DNA of 64,000 bases, taken from positions 1 to 64,000 of the forward strand of contig CAZVJF010000007.1 of the NCBI GenBank assembly GCA_964627445.1. Direction: 5' to 3'. Positions 49,284-56,834 of this stretch are shown here, in pieces. The DNA is from Luteibaculum sp964627445 (GTDB taxonomy: Bacteria; Bacteroidota; Bacteroidia; Flavobacteriales_D; Luteibaculaceae). The position numbers and the translations under genes were made by a program. Below the pieces are notes generated by a model. The model searched no databases. It saw only the letters and a program-made list of their open reading frames with translations, and was not told the DNA's origin. Positions within the stretch are counted from its first letter, which is position 1, and each line of letters starts with the position of its first letter.

Positions 49284-50769
49284 TCTTTGTATAGCGGCCA
49301 TTGCGGCATGTACACTCTTACTAGCACAACCGGATAGCGTAGCCCGTTATCCGGTTGTTGTTTTAGAAGACACCCTTATCGAACTTACTCCGGATACAGC
49401 TGCCGCGGCCGATTTAGAGCTTCGAGTGCGGGCGTGGAATTTGGCTACCGACTCGCTGGTAACGAGCGCACAAGTTGACAGTAGTTTGTTCTCTTACCAG
49501 CAAGAACACGGCACGTGGATCTTGCATTATGACCAAATACCCCTGGTAGTTATTGGCAAAGAAGAGGTCCGGCAGGCATCCTTAGCGCAGCTATTTAATA
49601 CCTACCGTACCGCTGTAATCGCTGCCTCCAATCCACCCGAAACCTACAATTGGAACGAGCTGTACAACACGCTGAAGCAGTTTGGTATAATCTTATTAAT
49701 TGTGGTGTTGAGTTATACCATCTTTTGGGGGGTTAACCGCTTGTACCATTGGGTGGAAAGGCAGCTAAAAGACGGAAAGCTGATAGTTATTAAAGGCTTT
49801 CACTACCGCAATATAGAGGTGCTGAATCGCGATCGATTTTTACAGTTGGTCCTTATCACGCTCAAGGTGTTTCGAACCTTGGTGGTTATACTATTGATTT
49901 ATCTATTGGTACCCACAGTATTGAGCTTTTTCCCGCAAACCAAAGCTATTGGTACTGCGCTTTTTTCCTATGTTTTTAAACCGGTCAACCAGTTTCTAAA
50001 GGCGGCCTTTGCTTATGTGCCCGAGCTTATACTTATCGGTTTGGCGCTGCTTATAGCGCGCTACCTTATTCGTTTTTTAAAGTTTTGGAGCACCGAAATA
50101 GCGGAAGGAAGGCTGGTTTTTAAAGGTTTTTACAAAGACTGGGCACGGCCCACATACAACCTGCTGCGCTTTTTTATCTATTTCCTTACCGCGTTGTACG
50201 TGGTGCAGCATTTGCCGGCTACCGATACGCCCTTGTTCCTGGGGATACTTGCAGTTACGGGTATTGCCATTGCGCTCGCCACGGCCAAGCCCTTAACCAA
50301 TTTTGTTTCGGGCATATTCTTAACCTACATGCGCAGCTTCAAAGTAGGGGATCGGGTAAAAGTAAATGAGGCGAGTGGCATTGTGGTAGACCGCAATCTG
50401 TTTATTACCCGCATTAAAACCAAATCCAACGAATACATTACAGTACCGAATAGCCAAATGATGGACGCCTATGTGATCAACTATTCGGCATCGGAGAGCG
50501 AGCTGGGCCTGGTAGTGTATTGCGAGTTTTGGCTGTCGGCAAAAATTCCTACCAAAAAACTAAATGATTTACTGGTAGAGGCAGCCTTGCGGGCAGATTC
50601 TATCGTAGACAATCCCAAACCTGCGTTGTTAATCAAAGACATAGAAAAGGGTTGGGTGCGCTACAAACTCACGGCTTATACTTTAAATTCAGGTAAGCTG
50701 GAACGCATTAAATCCAGCCTGTACCGGCAGGTAAAATTAACCCTAGAGCAGGAGGGAATCGAACTTTAA
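49258..50769 (+). CDS. MscS-family channel with periplasmic N-terminal domain
   Basis: The 503-residue protein has a signal peptide of about 22 residues (LLLA-Q), a periplasmic segment to about 130, several membrane helices, and an MscS core (GILAVTGIAIALATAKPLTNFVSGIFL, FKVGDRVKVNEASGIVVDRNLF, VPNSQMMDAYVINYS). Its ATG lies inside the end of mscS, so the two are coupled. Two adjacent channels of different size suggest graded release in osmotic shock. A longer upstream frame that lies inside mscS was rejected. Confidence 0.87.
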   Translation: MFTCSKRISLCIAAIAACTLLLAQPDSVARYPVVVLEDTLIELTPDTAAAADLELRVRAWNLATDSLVTSAQVDSSLFSYQQEHGTWILHYDQIPLVVIGKEEVRQASLAQLFNTYRTAVIAASNPPETYNWNELYNTLKQFGIILLIVVLSYTIFWGVNRLYHWVERQLKDGKLIVIKGFHYRNIEVLNRDRFLQLVLITLKVFRTLVVILLIYLLVPTVLSFFPQTKAIGTALFSYVFKPVNQFLKAAFAYVPELILIGLALLIARYLIRFLKFWSTEIAEGRLVFKGFYKDWARPTYNLLRFFIYFLTALYVVQHLPATDTPLFLGILAVTGIAIALATAKPLTNFVSGIFLTYMRSFKVGDRVKVNEASGIVVDRNLFITRIKTKSNEYITVPNSQMMDAYVINYSASESELGLVVYCEFWLSAKIPTKKLNDLLVEAALRADSIVDNPKPALLIKDIEKGWVRYKLTAYTLNSGKLERIKSSLYRQVKLTLEQEGIEL

Positions 50770-51833
50770 AACCAGCGCTTCTTTTTAAAGTAAAAAAGCA
50801 TTAGCGCTGCCACAGCAACCAGTACGCCCCAAAAAATAAAGTAACTATACCTGTATCCCAGCTCGGGTAGATACTCGAAGTTGGTTCCATACACACCAGC
50901 AATAAAGGTAATGGGGATGAAGACCGCAGAGAATATCGTCAGCGTTTTCATTACGCGGTTCATGTTGTTGTTGGTCAGGGTGCTGTGCATATTTAGGATA
51001 TCCGAGAGCAGGTCACGGTAGGTATCTACAGTTTCGGTAACTAAGATAAGGTGGTCGTTTACGTCATTAAAAAAGTGCTGGTGCTCAAATTGTATCCAGG
51101 CATTGTCCACCTTTAAGCACTGCATCAGCAGTTCTTTTAATGGGTGGATGTTTTTCCGAAGCACATTGAGCTCGCGTTGTTGCATGGAAAACTTTAGAAT
51201 GAAATCCTGGGCCATTTCTCCACGTAATAATTGGTCTTCCAACTTATCAATGCGTCTACCAATGGTTTCAGTAACTACCATGTAGTGGTCTACCAGTGTA
51301 TCCAGAATACAAAACACCATGTAATCGGGTTGTAGTTCGTATATCCGCGTATTTACATTGGTTAATCGGTTTCGGATACCGTCAAAGGTGTCATAATCGG
51401 TATACTGAAAGGTAACTACGCCATTGGGAAATTGCAGAATGGAGAGATGCTCCATTAGCGCACCTCCTTTTTTAGCCTTGCTTTTGTAGATCATTTTAAC
51501 GCAGTACAGTACATAGGCGTCAAAACGCTCCATCATGGGGCGCTGGTTGGGGTTTAGGATGTCTTCTAGCGAAAGGCGGTGTACGCCACATTTTTCACCC
51601 AGCTCCTGAAACCACTCTATAGATGGATTTCCAGTGATATTGATCCAGAATTTATGCCCGCTATTGATGGTGGGAATCACTTCCTCCAAGTCTATTTTAG
51701 ACTGGATGGTGTTTTGGTTTTTTCTAAGGTAGCAGGAAGTGGTTACAGGGAGCAGTTGACTGTCGTCTGAGTACATCAGGGTACCCGGGGCTACACCTGT
51801 TTTCGCTTTGATGGTTTTAATATAGCGCGCCAT
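50766..51833 (-). CDS. corA: CorA-family Mg2+/Co2+ transporter with GTN motif
   Basis: The 355-residue protein has the CorA plan: a long N-terminal cytosolic domain (HRLSLEDILNPNQRPMMERFDAYVLY), long stalk helices (LEDQLLRGEMAQDFILKFSMQQRELNVLRK) and two C-terminal membrane helices. The selectivity motif is YGTNFEYLPEL, where nearly all CorA proteins have YGMNF. The Thr comes from an ACC codon and is clear in the sequence. The basic end (YFKKKRWF) is typical. The ATG at 51833 is preferred to a longer frame. It overlaps the convergent channel gene by 4 bp. Confidence 0.9.
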   Translation of the reverse strand: MARYIKTIKAKTGVAPGTLMYSDDSQLLPVTTSCYLRKNQNTIQSKIDLEEVIPTINSGHKFWINITGNPSIEWFQELGEKCGVHRLSLEDILNPNQRPMMERFDAYVLYCVKMIYKSKAKKGGALMEHLSILQFPNGVVTFQYTDYDTFDGIRNRLTNVNTRIYELQPDYMVFCILDTLVDHYMVVTETIGRRIDKLEDQLLRGEMAQDFILKFSMQQRELNVLRKNIHPLKELLMQCLKVDNAWIQFEHQHFFNDVNDHLILVTETVDTYRDLLSDILNMHSTLTNNNMNRVMKTLTIFSAVFIPITFIAGVYGTNFEYLPELGYRYSYFIFWGVLVAVAALMLFYFKKKRWF

Positions 51834-52000
51834 GGGGAAGAGTGCGTTTGGGCTTAGAATGCGGGTGGAAGATAGCGAAGAATCTGGCAAAGGGAAAAAT
51901 GCAACAGCTTGCCTGACCATGTGCTCCGCTATTGGCTTAAAAGAGGTGCATCTTTGTTATGTGCTCCGCTAAAGAGGGCGCAGACTGATGCTTACACAAG

Positions 52001-53119
52001 TTACAACGCGTTGCTAATGGTAAAGTAAAAGGTGCTTCCACAGTCGGGTTCGGAGTCTACCCAGAGCTTTCCTTGGTGCAGTTCTACTATTTTTTTGCAA
52101 TGCGCCAGACCAATACCGACTCCTTCGGTGTGTTTTTTGGCGCGGATGCGCTCGAATATGCTAAATATCTTGGTTTGATCTTTTTTCGCGATGCCAATTC
52201 CGTTGTCTTGTACCGAGAAAAGCCAAGCCCCGTTTTCCTTGGTAGCACTAATTACAACGTGGGGGATAACACCTGCTGCCGTGTACTTTATGCTATTGCA
52301 TATTAAATTCTGAAAGAGTAGGCGCAACTCTGTAGCGTATCCCTGCAGCTTGGGCATATTGTTCACCTCTATTTTGGCACGACTGGCCTCTATTTTCACG
52401 GAGAGATCTTGCTTTATGTTTTCCAACATTTCTTCGCAATCTACCCAGCTTAGTGTTTCGCCTTGCCCCATGGTGCTGTACTCTAGAAGGGTGTCAATCA
52501 ACCTCCTCATTCGGCCGGTAGTCTGGTTGATGTATCCCATTAAGTTTTGTGCTTCCTCATCCAGCTTATCGGCATATTCTTCTTCCAGTAAAGACAGGAA
52601 ACCGGATATGGTATTTAGGGGTTCTTTTAGGTCATGCGAAGCTATATGGGCGTACTGACTGAGTTCCTTATTTCTTTCTTGAAGCTCGTTTTTGGTTTGT
52701 TCTAACTCGGTAACGTTGCGCAGCACCACGTACACGTAGTGCTTCATAATGTGGTGCACCGAGCACTCGTAGGTACCCGCTACCAGATGGTTCGAGTATT
52801 CTACCAAGCCCAGGTTTGCTACTCCTCCTTTTTCTGCTATCCTTCGGTAGGTTTCTATGACAATTTTGCCGCCTTCGTGCTCGTAGGCTTCTGGGGCCAC
52901 TTCTATGATGCGCTTGCCAATAACTTCTTCTTTAGTTTTACGCATTTCGTACAGCACTACCTTATTCATGTACACGTAGCGAATGCTTTCTATATCGGCA
53001 AGATCGGGCACATGGAAAATACCTACTCCCATCGGTAAATCATCAAAAGCTCGTGTTAAGATATCTAAGGTGAGCGCGGTAGCTTCTCCGGGGTGTACAA
53101 GGGGGTCCTTAACTTGCAT
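52001..53119 (-). CDS. PAS-domain sensor histidine kinase
   Basis: The 372-residue cytosolic protein has an N-terminal PAS-like domain (about 20-140), then the phosphoacceptor helix YAHIASHDLKEPLNTISGF with H162, and a HATPase domain with N box FQNLICNSIKY, DNGIGIAKKDQTKIFSIFERI and GVGIGLAHCKKIVELH. It would phosphorylate a response regulator, but none is adjacent, so it is an orphan kinase. The lack of a membrane segment points to a cytosolic signal. Confidence 0.92.
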   Translation of the reverse strand: MQVKDPLVHPGEATALTLDILTRAFDDLPMGVGIFHVPDLADIESIRYVYMNKVVLYEMRKTKEEVIGKRIIEVAPEAYEHEGGKIVIETYRRIAEKGGVANLGLVEYSNHLVAGTYECSVHHIMKHYVYVVLRNVTELEQTKNELQERNKELSQYAHIASHDLKEPLNTISGFLSLLEEEYADKLDEEAQNLMGYINQTTGRMRRLIDTLLEYSTMGQGETLSWVDCEEMLENIKQDLSVKIEASRAKIEVNNMPKLQGYATELRLLFQNLICNSIKYTAAGVIPHVVISATKENGAWLFSVQDNGIGIAKKDQTKIFSIFERIRAKKHTEGVGIGLAHCKKIVELHQGKLWVDSEPDCGSTFYFTISNAL

Positions 53120-53440
53120 AATTTTTCAGTTTCCTGGTTTCACAAATAAAGGCCACAAGAAGGTTTTGAAGCACCTGTTGGACGGTACTGTTTGGCAACA
53201 CTCGCACATCATTTTAAAGGTTGAATGAACCTTTTTATGTCTTGTTGGTTTTAGCGGCCTACACATAAAGTTGCTCTCTTTTTCTACTAAATTCCAATGG
53301 AATCGACCACTTTGATCCCAAATTCGATGGGATACACGATGCGGCAGGATTTAAAAGGGGGGGGGAGAGCGTGAGGAATGTAAGACCGCTTGGCATGCAA
53401 ACCCTAAAGGGGGGTAACATACAATGTTTAAAAACCCTTT
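53120..53440. other. 320-bp gene-free stretch before the tRNA-Arg array
   Basis: No gene was recognised. The stretch holds a run of nine G at about 53357-53365 and a small hairpin ATCCC/GGGAT near 53317-53333. The sequence then degenerates into the oldest-looking repeat unit at about 53442. Confidence 0.55.
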
Positions 53441-53515
53441 TGCGATGGATCGTGAAAAGTCTCGATCACCATACGGGACAATCCTTCGACCATTTCCAAC
53501 CCTATTTCCACAAAC

Positions 53516-53546
53516 AAAAAAAGCACCACCAAAAGGTGATGCTTTT
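53516..53546 (-). terminator. Variant terminator in the tRNA-Arg array
   Basis: On the minus strand GCATCACC pairs with GGTGGTGC around TTTT, one pair being U-G. The other units use GGAATACAG with CTGTGTTCC around GAAA, again with one U-G pair. Only the structure is kept. Confidence 0.75.
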
Positions 53547-53722
53547 ACTAGTGATCGCGGAAGGTCCCGATCACTATACGGGACGAATCTTCGACCATTT
53601 CTAACCTATTCCTACAAACAAAAAAAGGAACACAGTTTCCTGTATTCCTTTTACTAGTGATCGCGGAAGGTCCCGATCACTATACGGGACGAACCTTCGA
53701 CCATTTCTAACCTATTCCTACA

Positions 53723-53822
53723 NNNNNNNNNNNNNNNNNNNNNNNNNNNNNNNNNNNNNNNNNNNNNNNNNNNNNNNNNNNNNNNNNNNNNNNNNNNNNN
53801 NNNNNNNNNNNNNNNNNNNNNN
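53723..53822. other. Assembly gap (100 N) within the tRNA-Arg array
   Basis: Exactly 100 N. The base before and the base after are consecutive in the 106-bp unit, so the real gap is a whole number of units, possibly zero. Confidence 0.95.
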
Positions 53823-53931
53823 AACAAAAGAAGGAACACAGTTTCCTGTATTCCTTTTACTAGTGATCGCGGAAGGACCCGATCACTATACGGGACGAAC
53901 CTTGGACCATTTCCAACCTATTCCTACAAAC

Positions 53932-53966
53932 AAAAGAAGGAACACAGTTTCCTGTATTCCTTTTAC
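53932..53966 (-). terminator. tRNA-Arg terminator
   Basis: AAGGAATACAG pairs with CTGTGTTCCTT around GAAA and is followed by a T-rich run, directly after the tRNA 3' end. The same element recurs in the other units, at about 53829-53858 and 53619-53651. Confidence 0.8.
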
Positions 53967-53969
53967 TAG

Positions 53970-54043
53970 TGATCGCGGAAGGATTCGAACCTTCGACCGT
54001 CTGCTTAGAAGGCAGATGCTCTATCCAGCTGAGCTACGCGACC
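53970..54043 (-). tRNA. tRNA-Arg (anticodon TCT)
   Basis: The cloverleaf is complete: GGTCGCG pairs with CGCGATC (one G-U), the anticodon stem TCTGC/GCAGA encloses CTTCTAA, and the T-arm is GAAGG-TTCGAAT-CCTTC. CCA is not encoded; the sequence continues CTAGT after the discriminator A. The downstream array repeats its 3' third. Confidence 0.95.
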
Positions 54044-54075
54044 GTCCTTAGACCCATGGCCTAATTTTCGGACGG

Positions 54076-54083
54076 CAAATTTA
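54076..54083 (-). promoter_or_regulatory. -7 box of tRNA-Arg
   Basis: TAAATTTG on the minus strand matches the consensus and lies 32 bp upstream of the tRNA 5' end. Confidence 0.6.
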
Positions 54084-54136
54084 TCATTTTTAACCAAACC
54101 CACGAAGCCTAGGGGCGAATAAAATTGCACACGCGG

Positions 54137-54157
54137 CCTTTGTTCATGCAACAAAGG
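54137..54157. promoter_or_regulatory. Palindrome upstream of ccoI
   Basis: Perfect 8-bp arms CCTTTGTT and AACAAAGG surround CATGC. It lies about 80 bp before the ccoI start and could be a regulator site for the cbb3 cluster. It does not match the classic FNR box TTGAT-n4-ATCAA. Confidence 0.5.
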
Positions 54158-54235
54158 TGATTGCAGCGATGTTTATTCCTGCCTTTCATCAGTCTTTTTC
54201 TTGCCAAAAGCCGCTTTACATACCTTGCACGCACC

Positions 54236-56596
54236 ATGCATTGCCACCACTGCGGAGACCCCTGTAATTCCCGTCCTATAAAGCAAAACGATAAAGTGTT
54301 TTGCTGTTTGGGTTGCCAAACGGTCTACAATATTCTAGACCAAAATGGCTTGCACGGATATTACGATGCCGAGGAGCAGCCAGGGGTAAGCCAAAAAAAT
54401 AAAGGGGTACGCTACTTTGACTTTTTGGCCGATGCCGAAATTCAAGACCAACTGTTGCTGTACAAACGCAATGGCATTGCGAAAATAAACCTGCGTCTGC
54501 CCGAAATTCATTGCAGCTCGTGCATATGGCTGTTAGAGCATTTGCATCAACTACACTCTGGTGTGGTGAGTTGTACGGTGAATTTTCCAGCCAAATCGGC
54601 CTTTATCACCTTTAACTATGAGGTGCTGTCACTGCAGCAGTTGGCCGAACTGATTCACAACATCGGTTACACGCCCGATTTTACTTTTGATACCGAAACC
54701 GGTGACACCCTCATCCAACGAAAAACATTGCTAAAAATAGGGGTGGCGGGTTTTTGTTTTGGCAACATTATGCTACTGGCTTTTCCCGAATATTTGGGCA
54801 TAGACGAGAGCTTCCGTCAATTTCAGTCGCTTTTTGGCTACATCAGTATTCTCTTGTCGCTACCCGTTTTTTTCTACTCGGGTTGGGGGTTTATACAGCG
54901 CGGTTTTCGGGGAGTGATGCAGCGCACCGCCAACATCGATATTCCGGTAGCGCTGGGCATGGTGGTATTGCTCTTGCGCAGTAGCTACGAAATCGTCTTT
55001 GGGGTCGGTGCGGGTTACTTAGATTCGCTCGCTGGCTTGGTGTTTTTCCTGTTGGTGGGACGCTGGTTTCAGGACAAAACCTACAGCAATCTTTCGTTTA
55101 ACCGCGATTACACGTCCTACTTTCCATACGCGGTATTTCGCTGGCAGGGCAAGCAAAAGCAACTTGCCAAACTGGGCGATTTACAGGTGGGCGATTCTGT
55201 GGAGATTCGACACGAAGAAATTATTCCAGCCGATGGAAAAGTTATGGCAGATTGCCATATCGACTACAGTTTTGTTACCGGTGAGCAAGATCCAGTCTCC
55301 GTTAAAGCCCACGAAAAGGTGTTTGCGGGTGGAAGAAATGTTTCGGGAAGCACCACCGTTTTGCTAGAGAAATCGGTAGATGCCAGCTACCTCACACAAT
55401 TGTGGAACAAGGACGGCAAATCCAACTCAAAAGAAAATGCACAAGATGCTTTAGATCAGTTTAGCCGATATTTTACGGTAGGATTGCTGCTGGTAGCGTT
55501 GGCAGCTGCGGTATACTGGGCGTTTTATGATGTTTCGCGCATGTGGGAAGTGGTCTGTGCAGTGCTTATTGTAGCGTGTCCCTGTGCGCTGGCTCTCAGT
55601 GTTCCCTTTACTCATGGTTCCTTGCTGCGCGAATTTGACAAACGCGGCTTGTTCCTGAAATCACCCCAGGTAATTGAGCGTTTAAAAGGCATTACTGATA
55701 TGGTATTTGATAAAACTGGAACGCTCACCCAAAAACACAACACGGAGGTGGCCTACCAAGGAGTGCCACTGTCGGAAACCGAACAGCGGCAAATTGTAGC
55801 GCTGGCATCCAATTCTAGTCACCCCTTAAGTGAAGCTATTGTGCACCAATATGCCGCGGTAGATGCTGGAGAAGTTGTAGTGGAGCAATTTTCCGAGCAC
55901 CGTGGTTTGGGCGTGAGTGCCAAGGTGCAAGGGCAGGAGCTAAAGCTGGGAGCTTCACATTTTTTACACCAAGAGCAGAAAAATGCGGCCACTGCGCAGG
56001 TGCACGTGGGAATTGGCCAAAACTACAAAGGCTATTTTTCTATTTCACCAAGCTACAGAACAGACTACCAGAAGGTGTTACAAGATATGGGTGGATATGC
56101 ATTGCACGTATTAAGTGGCGATAACGACAGTGAAAAGCAACGCTTGTCAACGCACTTCCCAAGCAATAGGTTACACTTTAACCAGAGCCCCTTTGATAAG
56201 TTGGCCTACATCCAAGATTTGCAAGAGCAAAATAAAAATGTGCTGATGCTAGGCGATGGCCTCAACGATGCGGGTGCGCTCACGCATGCCGATGTGGGCT
56301 TTTCTATTTCCGATGGCGTGGGGCAATTTACCCCAGCTTCTGATGGTATTTTGCAAGGCGAGGCCTTTCAGCGATTACCGAAGTTCTTGCGATTGGCGAA
56401 AAAAAGCAAGTACATCGTGCGTTTGCTCATTGCAATTTCCCTGGCCTACAATGCGGTGGGAATTTATCTCGCGATTAACGGGTTTTTATCGCCACTCTGG
56501 GCAGCCATCCTTATGCCGCTTAGTTCAGTTACAGTGGTATTTATAGCAGTTTGGCGCGTACAGACTATGTGCCAAATTGTTCTCGGTTCTGACTAG
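54236..56596 (+). CDS. ccoI: Cu+-transporting P-type ATPase for cbb3 assembly (CcoI)
   Basis: The 786-residue protein starts with a Cys-rich metal-binding segment (CHHCGDPC at 3-10 and CCLGCQTV at 23-30), then an HMA domain with CSSC at 93-96. Eight membrane helices carry the ion-site CPC in IVACPCALALSV; DKTGTLTQKH holds the phosphorylated Asp, VTGEQDPV the actuator loop, and GDGLNDAGAL the hinge. CcoI/FixI pumps supply copper to cbb3 oxidase. It heads the cco cluster, which supports the name. The ATG at 54236 fits because the Cys-rich segment begins there. Confidence 0.93.
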   Translation: MHCHHCGDPCNSRPIKQNDKVFCCLGCQTVYNILDQNGLHGYYDAEEQPGVSQKNKGVRYFDFLADAEIQDQLLLYKRNGIAKINLRLPEIHCSSCIWLLEHLHQLHSGVVSCTVNFPAKSAFITFNYEVLSLQQLAELIHNIGYTPDFTFDTETGDTLIQRKTLLKIGVAGFCFGNIMLLAFPEYLGIDESFRQFQSLFGYISILLSLPVFFYSGWGFIQRGFRGVMQRTANIDIPVALGMVVLLLRSSYEIVFGVGAGYLDSLAGLVFFLLVGRWFQDKTYSNLSFNRDYTSYFPYAVFRWQGKQKQLAKLGDLQVGDSVEIRHEEIIPADGKVMADCHIDYSFVTGEQDPVSVKAHEKVFAGGRNVSGSTTVLLEKSVDASYLTQLWNKDGKSNSKENAQDALDQFSRYFTVGLLLVALAAAVYWAFYDVSRMWEVVCAVLIVACPCALALSVPFTHGSLLREFDKRGLFLKSPQVIERLKGITDMVFDKTGTLTQKHNTEVAYQGVPLSETEQRQIVALASNSSHPLSEAIVHQYAAVDAGEVVVEQFSEHRGLGVSAKVQGQELKLGASHFLHQEQKNAATAQVHVGIGQNYKGYFSISPSYRTDYQKVLQDMGGYALHVLSGDNDSEKQRLSTHFPSNRLHFNQSPFDKLAYIQDLQEQNKNVLMLGDGLNDAGALTHADVGFSISDGVGQFTPASDGILQGEAFQRLPKFLRLAKKSKYIVRLLIAISLAYNAVGIYLAINGFLSPLWAAILMPLSSVTVVFIAVWRVQTMCQIVLGSD

Positions 56597-56651
56597 TATC
56601 ATCATAAAAAGCCTTAAAACTCCAAACGGCTTCCATTAATTTGGGGCGTGT

Positions 56652-56831
56652 ATGGAAGTGATATTTATCCTCATATTTATAAGTATATCAGTGGCTTTGG
56701 CGTTTATCCTCGCTTTCTTCTGGGCGGTAAAGTCGGGCCAGTTCGATGACACCTATTCACCGGGCCAGCGCATACTTTTCGACAATCCTTCAAATAAATC
56801 AAAGTCCAAAAATAAAACCCCTAAGTCCTAG
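56652..56831 (+). CDS. ccoS: Cbb3 oxidase assembly protein CcoS
   Basis: The 59-residue protein has a single membrane helix (IFILIFISISVALAFILAFF, residues 4-23) followed by WAVKSGQFDDTYSPGQRILFD, the typical CcoS motif. CcoS is needed to fit haem and copper into cbb3 oxidase. It sits between ccoI and ccoNO, as in other Bacteroidota, 55 bp after ccoI, and ends 3 bp before ccoNO. It is short but clearly real. Confidence 0.93.
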   Translation: MEVIFILIFISISVALAFILAFFWAVKSGQFDDTYSPGQRILFDNPSNKSKSKNKTPKS

Positions 56832-56834
56832 TAC

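Larger units (their letters stand above)
53442..53969 (-). repeat. Tandem array of 106-bp units built on the tRNA-Arg 3' end
   Basis: Unit starts lie at 53551, 53657, 53863 and 53969 (the tRNA itself), 106 bp apart with the gap in phase; a worn copy begins near 53448. In transcript direction each unit has GGTCGAAGGTTCG, the 5' T-stem and start of the T-loop, then a palindromic insert of 19 bases (TCCCG...CGGGA), then CCTTCCGCGATCA, the rest of the T-stem and acceptor strand, then a terminator. In the real tRNA only three bases (AAT) stand where the insert is. One unit has a different terminator stem with the same shape. Confidence 0.9.

Noticed and set aside
53442..53969. CRISPR array or prophage attachment cluster
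   Set aside because: Units of 106 bp have no spacers. Repeated tRNA 3' ends could be attachment sites, but no integrase or phage gene lies nearby.
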